Positions 23,746 through 36,867 of a DNA stretch of 64,000 nt are shown here, in pieces. Each line of letters starts with the position of its first letter. Within the stretch, counting starts at the first letter, position 1. A model generated the notes under the pieces. It ran no database searches, was not told where the DNA came from, and worked only from the letters and a program-made list of their open reading frames with translations. This DNA comes from Paramecium pentaurelia (taxonomy: Eukaryota; Ciliophora; Oligohymenophorea; Peniculida; Parameciidae): positions 212,671 through 276,670 of the forward strand of contig CAJJDO010000109.1 of NCBI GenBank assembly GCA_905183005.1. Reading direction: 5' to 3'. The position numbers were made by a program, and so were the translations under genes.

Positions 23746-25193
23746 ATGTTTACAGGTGAAGACATTCAATTTCTATAGTAATTACATTAATTGAAAGAAA
23801 TATCCAAAATAGGAGAAGGTAGTTTTGGTAAAGTCTATAAAGCAATCGATTTAACAGACAAATCTATTTGTGCAGTAAAGGTAATTTCAACATCAATTAA
23901 GAGGTTATTTCAAAATTAGTTTACAATAATACTACACCTGAATAGGATATCTATTTATAATTGAATCATCCAAATATTGTGAGATGCAAAAGAGTATGAG
24001 TAAAAAACATTTATTAAGATTACAGAAAACAAAAAATACTATTATATAATTATGGAATATATGGAAGGTGGTACATTAGCATAGAAAATGAAAGAGAAAT
24101 AATTAAATGAATAAGAAGCAGCAATTATTATGAAATCAATTCTAGAAGGTGTAAACTACTTACATGATAGATCAATTATACATAGAGACATTAAACCAGA
24201 GAATATTATGTTGACAGGAACAAATGTGAAAATTGCTGATTTTGGTTTAAGTTTTAAATTCTCATCTACTGAAGGTACTTTTCATAAATTATTAAATAAA
24301 AAATGTGGAACTATTATTTATATGGCACCAGAACAATTTACTGAAAAATATGTAAATTATGTAATCTAAAATTTTATTAGTATAGTAAATAAGTAGATGT
24401 TTGGAGTTGTGGAATTCTACTTTATATGTTATTAAATGGAGGAATACATCCCTTTTATAATAAAGATGATACTAAATATGAGTTCATTAAAAAGATCCTT
24501 AATCCTTCCATTGATATTCCATCAAATATGACACCTTTAGCTAAAGATTTATTCTATAAATTGATTAATGTCAATCCTATTGATAGATATAATGTAAGTT
24601 AAGCCTTGATGCATCCATGGATCACAAGAAAATTTCATGAAAAAATTCCTTTGACTTATTAATAACAATTAGACTAGTTTCTAAAAGAATAACAAATAAG
24701 ATAAGTATTAATGTATTATTTTTATTTTTAGTAATTTAAGTTATTATTCTTCTTACAATATATCAATCTCAATTCACCAAGAACATAGATCTTTTCAGAT
24801 AATGTAAAAGAATTAGAATAAGAAAATTAATAACTGCATTAGAATCAAACAAGTGCAAGTCCAACTTAAAATAAATTTAAAATATTGCAATTAAATAATA
24901 AACATAAGAATTAATGCAATATTACACATAGAATGGAGAGTTAAGGAAAGTTTTTAGATTTTTCATTAACACAAAAAACTCATTTTAAGAAATCTATGGA
25001 AAATATATTGGTTTTTGAAAAGGATAAATACGAAAAAAGTTAAAATTTTTCAGCAAGATCTTTGAAATAGAAATCTAATTAAATAATTAACAAATTTTTT
25101 ATACCAACTTCATTTTAAGAGTCATTTTGTGTCTCTAATAAAATGAAATCAAAATAGCATAAAAAATTATTACCTCCATTAAAATCAAAATGA
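23746..25193 (+). CDS. Serine/threonine protein kinase, copy B (complete)
   Basis: About 456 aa (447 if the optional 27-nt intron at 24705-24731 is removed). N-terminal kinase domain with IGEGSFGKVYKA near residue 24, CAVKV, YYYIIMEYMEGGTL, HRDIKPENIML near 129, IADFGLSFKF near 148, GTIIYMAPEQF and DVWSCGILLYMLLNGG; all catalytic residues are present. The 160-residue tail is basic and Q/S-rich. Introns: 23881-23903, 23994-24018 and 24352-24380. The fold is of the CaMK/ULK kind; I cannot name the family. The first 13 bp of the gene fall inside the perfect repeat shared with copy A. Confidence 0.88.
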
Positions 25194-25341
25194 TATCATA
25201 TATAAATCTAATTTTTATAAATTTATTTTGTACATTTTTTTTTAAATTAACACCTTAAATAATCTTATAACAAGAATTTAGGCATTCAATATAAACTAAT
25301 TTAATTTGTTAAATTTATTCAAATTAATATAGTATTATAAT

Positions 25342-25660
25342 ATGTTTTAGAAACATAAAATAAAAGTAGTGAATCTATCTCAAGCCAAGAAAATTATCAC
25401 CTATTTTAGATGAAAAAAGAGAAGAAGTCTTGAATTTAAAGGAGAAAGGACAATGAGAAAAGGTTGTTCCCCTTTTAAAGACTAATTAACATTTATAAGT
25501 TATCTTTGATGGTATTAAAGATATTTAACATTTAGGACATCTTTTAATAACAACAATGGGACAAAATCTTAACAAAAAATTAGTAAATTCATATTAAAAC
25601 ATTAAGTAATTAAAATATTTCTTGAGAAATATGTATTTTAAAAGAAGATTAGAATTATGA
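25342..25660 (+). pseudogene. Possible degraded small gene
   Basis: A plus-strand frame begins MFQKHKIK, and after a supposed 19-nt intron reads on to an in-frame TGA near 25453. It then continues in the same frame with protein-like sequence (VVPLLKTNQHLQV, LGHLLITTMGQNL) to a second TGA at 25658. I see no GT-AG intron that removes the inner TGA. It may be a broken gene, a sequencing error or noise. The stretch 25194-25341 before it is plain AT-rich spacer. No family recognised. Confidence 0.3.
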
Positions 25661-25667
25661 AAATAAA

Positions 25668-28600
25668 TCAAGTTACTTTAGGGAAACCTGGTAATACAAC
25701 TGGTTTAGCTAATCTCATTGCTTTTCTTTTATTCAAATATTTAATTGGTATAAATCCTAATCTCATGTAAAATCTAAATAAAATTGTAAATTTATACCTT
25801 GTAACATGTATGCAATCTTTTCCACATCTTTTATGTAGATTTTAAAATTTGGAGACAAAATTTTGAAAATCTTAGAAATCAATATTTTAATTTTCTTATT
25901 TTTGATAAAATTTATTAATAGTCTAGGTAATTTGTGTTCCATTTTCTTTTAAATTTTAATACATTTATTTAACAATAGTATCATTTATTTCTTATGAAAT
26001 CATATATCCTTAAGTATTATTAAGTGCATATTTAATAATTTATTCCTCCTATTATTCAGCTATATCAAATAAATTTTAATCAAACATTACTCTTTCTTCT
26101 TTTTGTTTCTTCTCAAAATCTTCTTTTTATTTTTTAATATAATCTTTAATAAATGCATCTTATTTTTTGGATTCTAAATTTTCAACAGATGTTTGAGTTT
26201 TATGATTAGTAACTTATGGTTTTAAATCATTTTATTAAGTCAATCTATCAAGAAGTGATTATTTATAAGATTATAAATTTACTGTTTCATTTCCAACAGT
26301 TTTATAATTGGAATGAGGAGACATATTTTATCGACTTACTTTTCTTTATGATCTATTACTAGATTCACCATTATTATCATCTAAATTAGGATTATTTGTA
26401 TTTTAATTAGATTTTTATGTTTTTTTATTTTCATTAATGATATTTAAATTAATGGATGTGGATTCTCTTTATGATTATTATATTTAATTATTTTATAATG
26501 AGGTTTATTTTTATTATATACCATTATTATTATTATGAGTAGCTAAGGATTATTTTTTAATTAATTTATCATTTTCTTCTTGAATTTAGAATGTATCTTA
26601 AATCTAAGTTTATAATTCTTGAAATTTAGTTTATTAAAGATTTTATATGGCATTTTAAACATATGTTTCAGGGATAGTCTTTTAATTAGAAGCATATTTA
26701 GATGAAATATTATCACTATTTTAATTAATTGATTTCAATTTGGTTAATCGAGAAGAATTATTTGGAGTATGATGTTAAGTAGTTGAACCTGATTATAATT
26801 AATTATGATAAGGTTTATCATGGAGACTATGATTATTAATAGAAGATTTCATTTAAGTTTCATCATTTTCAGTATTTTTTTCAAATTTGAATTAATCATC
26901 CTATAAAGTACCATGTCTTATAGGTAATCTTTCTGTTAAACTACCTGAATTTATAGGTTAAACATTTGAAGTTCCATAAGGATTCGAGAGAATATCATTT
27001 GATGTATTTTAATTAGAGATTTTTCTGTTAATTTTTAATTTAATAGAACTAGTTCTTTTAACTTTTTCAGTTTTATTTTCAAATATCTTTTAATTATTAG
27101 ATTAAGTTCTTGTTATTCTATGTTTTTATTTACTTTCAGGTGATGCATCATCAAGTTATTGATTACTATCATTAAAACTAGATTAACTAGTATTTTTTGA
27201 TTATTTTCTTTTAGCAACATTTTATTCAATAGGAATTAATAAAATATGTTTATTCTCATCAATTTCTTTAATTTATTCTAGATGTGAAACTCTAGGTGAA
27301 TTCAAATCTCTAGTAGATTAAAACTTTTATCTTGGTAATGCTTCTCCTTAATCTACAATATGTTAAGAATGATAATGTTTTGGCATATTAATAGGTGATC
27401 TAGAATCATCAAAATCTTATTGACTATGACAAAATGATTTTGTATCTTTAAATTATAAATCATTTTCTTCAATATCTTTAATTAAATCAAACATATCTGT
27501 TAATTATCTATCTCCTTTCTATTCTACTACATATTATAATTATGATAATCTTCTATCTTTATTTCCTTTATCTAAAGCATTAGTTAATATTATTAATCTT
27601 TCCATCATTTTATCTTTCTAAATTAGAATACTAATTTAATTATCATCCAAATTTTCATTTATTTATTAAATTGGTAATAAAATCTAAGATTTTGTATTTC
27701 TATTTAATGGAATCTTATCTTCTCTTGACATCTTTCTATTTGGACTAATAGATTATTATTGATCTTAATTCTATTCATCACCTTATTAGATATTCTTCAT
27801 GAAACTAGATTATCTTTACAATACTGATCCTCTTCTTTATATATTTAATTATGAATCAATTTTTAATTTCAAATCTTATTTCTCTAATAAATTTTACTTT
27901 AATTATCCATCAAGCAATTTCATTTATAATTCCATATCTTAAATTACTTTATCCTTTTCTTTCAATTCCCCTACTTACTTATTAATTTATTAAGATTAAG
28001 ATTCAGTCTTATTTTAAAGAGACACAATCTCTCCTACATAAATTGAACATCTACATTCATCTCCTTTAAAAATAGTAGTCTATCTATTAAATTAATCTTA
28101 TGATAGATATTTTCCTTTCTTTATTTATTCCTTGAATAATTATTTACAATATAGAAATACTCTTTCTGCTGTCTCTTTTTAAACTTATATTATATGATTT
28201 TTGATTTCTGTTTCAATAAATTCATAATTTTCAACTTTATCTTTCAATAAATCTAAATCAACACATTTTATAATTTGATCTAAATCTTCTTTTTTAAATT
28301 TGATAGCATTCATTAACTTCTCTAATTCTTCTGGTTTCCCTTTCTCCTTATAATCTCTCAATATTTTATTCTATAATGCTTCTCCCATTATAGCAATTGA
28401 TTCATTTGCAAATTAGAGTATACTATCAAATTCCATTTATCTATTAGCTTAATCTGATATTGCCTTTGAACAGTTCATATAATAATCTTCAGTTGTACAA
28501 GTATATTTATCAACAAATTTCTTTGGAATATGAATAACTTAAGATGTATCATACCAAGGTACTTATGTTATATTTTTGACTTTTAAGGTGGGATTTCCTT

Positions 28601-28990
28601 ATTTAGAAACAGGTACTCCACCTAATAAACTTTGTTATGTTGCTAAGTTTTATACACATGAATCAACTAATTAAATAGATTAAGACTTTTAATGTATTTT
28701 CTTAGAATTTAATTATTCTCTACTCTTCAATACATAAACTAATAGATTTTGTAGACAATTAAAGATTTTATCCATTAATTGACTTACATCAATATTAATT
28801 ACAGATTAAATGAGTAGACATATTTCAGCGTTGACTTGATTAATTTCTAATAAAAGCTACAATAATTTAAAAATACTTTTATTACATCTGATATTTGTTT
28901 ATATTCAAAATTTTAGATTAGTTACAATTGCTCTAATTTATTGGATAGTTAATTAATCACCGTTGTTAACTTTTTTATTTATATGTCCAT
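25668..28990 (-). CDS. Large coiled-coil, Q/N/S-rich protein
   Basis: 1089 aa after two introns (plus coordinates 28857-28885 and 25774-25797). The N-terminal 450 residues are mainly helical with coiled-coil segments and include a conserved-looking patch (LGGVPVSKQGNPTLKVKNI). Residues about 450-900 are disordered, rich in N, Q, S and T. The C-terminal 120 residues form K/E-rich coiled coil and end in a basic motif (KRCGKDCIHVTRFYMRLGF). No enzyme motif seen. I do not recognise the family; a cytoskeletal or basal-body component would fit the composition, but that is guesswork. Confidence 0.7.
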
Positions 28991-29111
28991 TAAATTGAAA
29001 TATATATTGGAATATTTATATTAAAATGAGTTCTAAAACTCATATTGCAATCTTAAATTGTTTTATAAATAAAATTGTAGAATATTTATATATTTATGAT
29101 AATATCTTGTC

Positions 29112-32100
29112 TCAAGCAAAATAATTATAAGGATTTGACAGTTCACTCATTTTTTCAATAAACTCTATTTATATCTATACATCTTCAATTTCCATCAATT
29201 AATTTGCTCTATAGAGTTTCAAATAGTTGGCTGCAAATGTCTTCTATTATTATTACAATTTATTTTATTTCTCTAAAACTACTTTCAATGCTTAATTAAT
29301 CCATGATTAAGTATATCTAGGATGTGCCATAATCATAGCCATTAAAACTTATTTTCCTTAAAGTTCAGTATCCTTATTTGTAGCCTAAAAACATTTTAAA
29401 TTAAATTTACTTATTTCAAATAGATTTCTAATTAACAATTTACTTCTTGTAAAGTCATTTATTGGATCAACTATGTTGTAAGTTCAAAACATGATTACAT
29501 TACTATCTTATTTTCATCTAATAAATATTAAACAATATTCTCTAATATTTCAGGTCTATTAATATGTAAAATCTCTTTTGTGAGTATCTATGTATAATGA
29601 TATTATATTACTTTTAAAAAGTTTAATTATCTTACTCTAACAGCATTTTAAGAAATCTTTAATAAATTCAATGTCATTTAAATTAAAGTAATAGTACATT
29701 CTTTAATTCTAATATTTGAAAAGATCTATAATCCTTATGTTAATTATTATAAATTATTTTCTTCATTTATTGTCAATAGATATTCAACTATTGGTTACAT
29801 CTTTTATAATATATATGGATTAATGAAGAATTTCTTAGATTTCCAACCTTCAAATAAAGTTTCTATAATATTTATTTTACCATTTATATTTTATTACTAA
29901 AATTAATTCACTAATATATTCAATCCTTTAGAAAACAACTCTGAATTCTCAAAGATAAAATACTTTGATTCAACCAAAATTGCAGTTTGTTATCTAAATT
30001 ATTCTAATAAACCAAATTCTTATAATAATTCTATATTATGAGGATATTTATTCTATTAATCAATAATCAATGGTATAAATGTTTAAACTGCTTTTAAATT
30101 TGAATAATCTACATTTGTTTAAAGAATATTTTCTAATAATTTAATTTATTAATGTTTCTTAGATTCAATTATAGTATAAAATAAAAAGATCCATCTTAAT
30201 TTTTTATTATCATTTTCTTTTTATACTTTATCTAATATTGAAATTAAAAATTATTCCTATTTTCTTAAATCACATCTTGATAAAGCTGCATGTAGATAAT
30301 ACTAAAATGTCTTAAATTCATCTCTAGATTAATCCATAATAATCTTCTCAAATTTGTCTATACAATAATCTATAATCTCTTATTTATATTAACAATCCCA
30401 AGAAGAATGTAAAGCATATAACAATCCTGATAAATATATTCTCTAAAATGATAATTAATCTAAATTATTTTAATCAATTAAATGTTTTGTATGATTAAAT
30501 ATTTCATAATCTGTTATTGCAAATAAATATTTCATAAATTGTACTTTTTTATATAATAAACTAAATCTGATAGGAGCTTACATATATGAATTATAAAAGA
30601 ATTGTTCATTAGCTTAATTATCAACATCATTAAATAAATTTGCTATTGATGATTTATCTTGATTAAATTAGAATAACATAATTGGCTATTATGATTGTTA
30701 TTAATCTAATACACTTTAATCAATAATCATCAAATTTATAAATTAATGCCATTACTCAGGACTGATTGATTTAAGAATCTTAAATTATTTCTTAGCTTCT
30801 TCTCTCTTTATATCAGTATATTTAAGAGAGTTATATAATAATATCTTGCCCTTTCTATGATAATCATTTAATTTATAATATTTCTAATCTTCAGGCAAAA
30901 TAAATCTATATACATTATATTAATCTAAATTTATCTAAGTATTTTAAAAATCTTCAGGCTTTCTTATTATATATTTATATGATTTATGTTTAAAAACACA
31001 AATCTAAATTAATCTATATAGTAATAACTTTCCTAAACTTCGAATATTAAATTCTTAACTAATACAACAATTAAATGCTTTCAAAATAACTCTCTCATTT
31101 AATTATGGTAATTATTCTGTTCTCATTAATAATAGAGCACATCCATTAGAAATTAATTATCTAGATGTGGATGCATCAATTGGAATACTCAACCAAAATT
31201 CTACTATTGAATTTAATTTTTCATTTAATGATACTAATCCACTACTTATTTTTGTTTACTATTCTAACCAATATTAATGTCTTTATTCAAAAATACTATC
31301 AACATATTTTAAAACCTCTTAATTTTTAATTATCAAAACTAAAATCTATATTTATTTATACTATGTTTTCTATCAAAATCAGCTTGATTTAATTCAACAC
31401 TAGCTTAAGATATTTTTTATACTAAACTTAATACATCTAAATTAAAATCTGCTCTATTTACTTTATCTATCAAATCTAATATTAGATTAATAAATTTACT
31501 TTAATATGCACAATCAAATATTTAATAAGAATCCAAAAATAATCCAGGATTTAAATTAGATACAATACTAACAAAATTAGCAAATCCTTTTGTAAAATGA
31601 TTTTAGAAAAGTGATAGTTTTTATTTTTCAGTTTCATTCAAAGTTTCAATGTATTATTAATTAAACCATTTATTTTTAAAAACTGTTTTTAATTATTCAT
31701 ACAATTTCTTAAATAATTCATATAACCATTCTCTATCATCTAATAATTCCATTCTACTTGATAACCAAATCCAATTCACTTTGTAACTAAATTCATTGGA
31801 ATCAAATAAAAATGGAATAGATATTAATAGCATTCTAAATTATTAATATCAATAAAATACTCTTTATTTTATTGATTCATTATTTGATTATAATAAATTT
31901 AATCTATTCTATTATTTAATAAATAGGTATAAAACATTTAAGATTAAAATCTATTATAAAATTTAATCTTATTTGTATCTGAAGATCTTGTTTTCACTTA
32001 TAACCATTTACCTAATCTTTGAATCTTATCAGAAGTTTCATGTATTAATAATTTAATGATATTAATAAAACTAGTAGCCAATTTACCATCTAAAGCTAAT

Positions 32101-34920
32101 CCATTATTAATATAGACAGGAACAAAATCAACACAAAATTGAATTACCTTAATAATAGTAATATCATTACTTCATTATACATTTAATTTAAAACATCAAA
32201 ACAATATTAATCTTAAAATTTCTTAAAAGCCTCACTTGAATTTTAATTGTATTATTTCATTCTAAAATAGAGTGGTCTCACAAATGCATAAATAATATCT
32301 AAATTTAAAGACAAATTCTTTCTAATTTTAAGTTCAATTTATTAACAATTCTATTTTGTATCTAATTAATATTATTATTCATATTAAGATAAAAAATCAT
32401 TTTGTAAATAATCAAGGAATTATTTATTATCACCCTTTTATGTAATAATTTCTCTTATTTATTAAAGTGCAGGATGATAATAATCATCCATAATTTATTT
32501 AATAAATTCTTAATCATCAATTTCTTACCATTTTGGTATATATTTTTCCTATTTTCCTTTTTATTTTAATTTTAACCAATCTAATTAAATAGTAGGATCA
32601 TTTGTAAATTAAAAATCTCTAATATGAATTGCAGCTTAACTCATTAATAAACAAGCCAATATATTTTAACCTGCTTATTATATTTTAGTTTCCTCATGTT
32701 TCAAACTTAAATCAATTATACATTTCAAAATTTAATAATACTATTTATTAACACTTCCTGAAAATTAAACAATTTCATAGATTATAATTAAATAATTTCT
32801 AATTGTTGTGATATTGGAAATATTAAATTCATAATGATCTTTTGTTTATCTCAAAAGTTAATTTTAAATTACAGTTAAAACATCTTTAAGAACATTAGGA
32901 TCTCTTAAAATAATAGCTTAAAGAAGTAAAACAAAATTATCTGATAAATTATTAAGTATTTTATCATCCAAATAATTACATACAATATTAACTATTTCTT
33001 TATAATTTGATTTAGAACTTTAAAATACAAAATTATAGAATTTATTTCTTGTTGAAAATATAATCTCTGAACCTCTTTAACTAGTATGATATTTGACATC
33101 ACTATATTCAAATGTTGAAACATATTTTCTGAATGCTTCTAAAGCCAAATCACTTATTTCTTAGGTAATTTAATAAAAATTTATATCATCTATTTTCATT
33201 TCTAATAATTATATTTTATAAATACCTTCTTATAAATTAAGATTTGGATATTAAGCTTCTAAATCTTTTACATCATAAATAGGAATATATTAAAATAATA
33301 TATCATAAAATCTCCAAATCTATTCTCCACTATCTAAAATAAAATTAGTTGTTTATCTTAATATAAATGGAATATAATTGATTATTTGTGGATATTAATC
33401 AAATTAAATTGCTGGTCTAAATATCTTCTCAATTATATGAATAATAAGTAATGGTTTCATATCATCTCTCTCTAAAGCCAATTAAATTTATTCCATTACA
33501 TAAGGTAAAATCTCCTTAGGTCTTAATTTACATAAAGACTATTAATTAATTATTCATATTATACTTTATATATTCCTGCTACTTAAATTTTAAATCTATT
33601 CTTCTAATAAATTAAGTATTTTAAATGTGGTTTAACAATAGATATAAATTTATCAATTCCTTCTTAATCAATCATAAATTCTTTTTTATCAAATACTTTC
33701 TCTTTATCATTACTATCTTCATCTTCTTCTTCTTCCTCCTCATCCATATCATTCATCTCTTCATCTTATAAAAATAATTATTCATCCTTTGTAAATATAT
33801 TATCTTTAATATAATTAAATATATAATAATACTTTCTAAAACATTATCTTATTCCTAATTCTTATCTTATTATTAATTTTAAGCTTCCACTCTTTCAACA
33901 AATGTTTTTACAAACATATAAAAAAAAGAGAATACAAAATCATTTGAAGTTGCATTATTTGGATGAATCAAATCTGAAATTACCAAAAACATTCTTTCAA
34001 TAGTATCCCATACTTTAGATCTTGTTTATGATGAACCAATTAAATATACTAATGGTTAAATAAAATCTGAAGGTCTCATGCCTCCATGATGTATTTAAAT
34101 AGGTGCTTAAATAGATAAATTTTAGATATTTAATAAGAGTACTATAAAGCTATTATAAATATCTTCTAATATAAAGTCCAAATAATTATCTATTGGTAAG
34201 TCAGGACGATAACTATAAAATTAGGACATTATAATTTTACGAGATTAATTAGGCAATTAAAAATGGATCCAATTATCTAATTACATGGGAAGACTTCTTA
34301 AATTCTATCAACATCTCAAAACTCTTTGTGTAAGTTGAAATTGGCTCAGATTTTACTACTCTAAATAATCTCTGATTAAGATTTTCTCCTTATAAATAAT
34401 TATCTATTAATTAAGGGAAGTAACTGGGTGGAATTAAGTGTCGAAATAATGCAAAAAATCTATTTGTAAACTAAAAATATTACTCTTATAAGCATTAAAT
34501 TCCTCTCCTAATTTATTAATCAGTATTATCAAATGTTGTATCTAAGCCATTCTGATTAACTTCATCATAAATTTATTTTAGATCCTCATATTTAATCTAA
34601 ATATTATTGCATATCTTCTTAGTGAATGCTGACAGAAATAATTTAATTTTTTTTGGAGTGCAAGGAGTTTAGAATAAATGTTTTGTACTATATACATACT
34701 TTTAAAGACTGTATTCTATTAATAAAGCAAAAAGCTTCTCTTTCTCCTCTTGATTGAAAGAATGCACAGAATAAAAGCCTTACAAAAATTTTATATCTGT
34801 AGCTAATCTGTATAGAGAATTCTCAATTATGGATTTCTCTATTCTTTTTGTTAATCTGTCATATTCCAGAGATCTTTCATCTTTTATCAATGATGCACAT
34901 TTAGGTAAATGAGTTAACAT
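29112..34920 (-). CDS. PSME4: Proteasome activator PA200/Blm10
   Basis: About 1900 codons, matching human PA200 (1843 aa). PA200/Blm10 is a HEAT-repeat dome that caps the 20S proteasome and opens its gate with its C-terminal residues. The N-terminal block (LPKCASLIKDERSLEYDRL) and the middle block (HHGGMRPSDFIQPLVYLIG, later SDLIHPNNATSNDF) match the family order, with an acidic loop (plus 33713-33770) between. The C-terminus shows AHPRYTQSWINQAL, a coil, and ends NPYNYFA. One intron seen clearly is near plus 34213-34240; others are likely. An alternative start at 35107, joined by a 40-nt intron (35057-35096), would add 49 residues. Confidence 0.85.
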
Positions 34921-35525
34921 TATTTTATTATCAAATATTTATATATTAATAATTAATAAAAACCATTTTTCGTCATTGACATCAGTATTAAAATGATCCT
35001 AATCTGAAAAATATTTGTATTTTTTTACATTCACAAATTTTACTCTTTCTAATTTCCTAAAATTAATAATATAATATTATAAATTAGTTAAAATACTACA
35101 ACATCATTATCTTTTTATTAAATTTTCCTCAATTCTTTCTATCATATTGATGATTTTATTAATAAATTCTAATAATTTATTTTTATTTTACAATCTATAT
35201 TCTTTTATTGAATATTTATTAAGTTAATATTAATATACTACTATTTTTTATTATATATTGTTTTAATCTTCAAATCTATTTTATATTATTAATCATAAAA
35301 TATTATTATCTATACTAATTAACTTAAATTTTAATGAATATTTATTTCTATAATCTAATTTTAGATCTAGGATTCCATATGTCATATATTAATTAATTTA
35401 TTTTTATTATATAAATTACTAATATTAAAGTAAATGTATTTAAAAGAATGAATAAATTATTGAAATCTATTTTTTATAATATTGATAATAATATTTATTG
35501 CCATATACAAATTTCTTTATATGCT
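34921..35525. other. Intergenic region, AT-rich
   Basis: 605 bp. The part next to the PA200 gene may contain an extra N-terminal exon (start at 35107). The remainder is AT-rich with homopolymer runs. I see no other gene. Confidence 0.5.
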
Positions 35526-36698
35526 TCATAATTTTAATTTGATGGCTTCTAATTCTTATTAAACTTAATCAAACGCCTTAATTGGTTTATATTTTGGAGG
35601 CAATCCTTGTTTTGCGAATTTATCTAATGGTTAAAGTGTAACATCAGAATTAATATGTGAAAATAATGTTGATGATACTCTCCAAGTGCTTTTACCATCC
35701 TTCTTGTTTTATTCATATCTTTTCTTTGCTTCTTCTGTATAAATTACCTTCATAACTATTTTATAATACTTCATGATATCCACAAGTCACATATCCGCCA
35801 GTAAGCAAATCAAATTGAGCACCTGCTTAAAGAAGTAAATGACCTTCTGGGACAGCAACTGAGATTCTCTCTCCATTTCTTAACCAAACATACAACCCAG
35901 GATAACGACTCTTACCATGAATTGTTAAGAAATTCAAATCATAATGAAATCCTGCAAAAATGGTTCCTTGTTTATGTCTATCTAAATCAGAACCAGTTGG
36001 AGCAAGCAAATGAGGTCCATTCTACATTCTACTGGTAAAAGAGTCAGCAGGAATACTCATACCAATAGCAGCCATTTCAGCTACTGTCAAACATCCATTT
36101 ATCATCATTTTACCCCATTATTCCATTCTTTCACCAAATTAAGGAACATCCTTTGGTCTGAATCTTGGAGGATTGAAACTATAATAATTTTAAGTTAAAA
36201 TATAATACTCTTCATCTTTAGTTCGTTTGCCTGAATCATCAATAGGCCAAAAGAATCTCCATTTGGCATCCTAGAAATAGAAATTAAAATTACATATGGA
36301 GCTGGTTATGGAGTCAAAGCTTCATTTTCTTTAGTGTATTATCTAACAATATTATTGTGAGTTCTTGCTTTTTCAACGAATTCTGGTGTAGCTCCAACTT
36401 AATATGAATAATTTGGGAAGATGTCTTCAACCTTAAATTAAAACCATATGAATACTTTTTCATCATTATAGAATTTAGCAGCTCTGGATTCAAAATACTT
36501 TTCCATCATATCTAAAAATTCGACATTATGACGATCATTAACTCTTGGATCTTTGATGCAAATAGCACCATAGTTATGTAAAGCTTCTGCTACTTAAGCA
36601 CATTAAGCGGAGGTGTCACCCTTTTTAGCTAGGAAGGCTGTAACATCGACAACAGGTACAGATTTAGCAAATCTATAGACAAATCTTGTTGTAAACAT
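35526..36698 (-). CDS. 2-oxoglutarate/Fe(II) oxygenase-like protein (isopenicillin N synthase family)
   Basis: 375 aa after introns at plus 36271-36293 and 35748-35769. The N-terminal half has the DIOX_N-like pattern (VAEALHNYGAICIKDPRV, MMEKYFESRAAKFY). The C-terminal half is a jelly-roll with the facial triad candidates H-x-D in GFHYDLNFLTIHG near residue 243 and H in CGYHEV near 300, with RNGERISVAVPEGHLLLQ between them as in the plant and fungal oxygenases. Substrate unknown. The first residues (MFTTRFVYRFAKS) could target mitochondria. Both introns correct the frame. Confidence 0.75.
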
Positions 36699-36867
36699 TT
36701 TAATAAATTAATAATATGTCATTCAATTAAAAAGTGAGTAATATTTATAGTTAGATATTTGATCAGTAACATTCTAATCACTATATTATGTACTTGTTAT
36801 TCTCTTTTAAAATTATGCTTCTTTGACTTTAAGTGTATAAATTAAACAAAATTAAATCTTAAAAAGA

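Noticed and set aside
33713..33770. Trinucleotide-like TTC/ATC run as a microsatellite
   Set aside because: On the minus strand it encodes the D/E-rich loop of PA200 in frame, so it is coding sequence.
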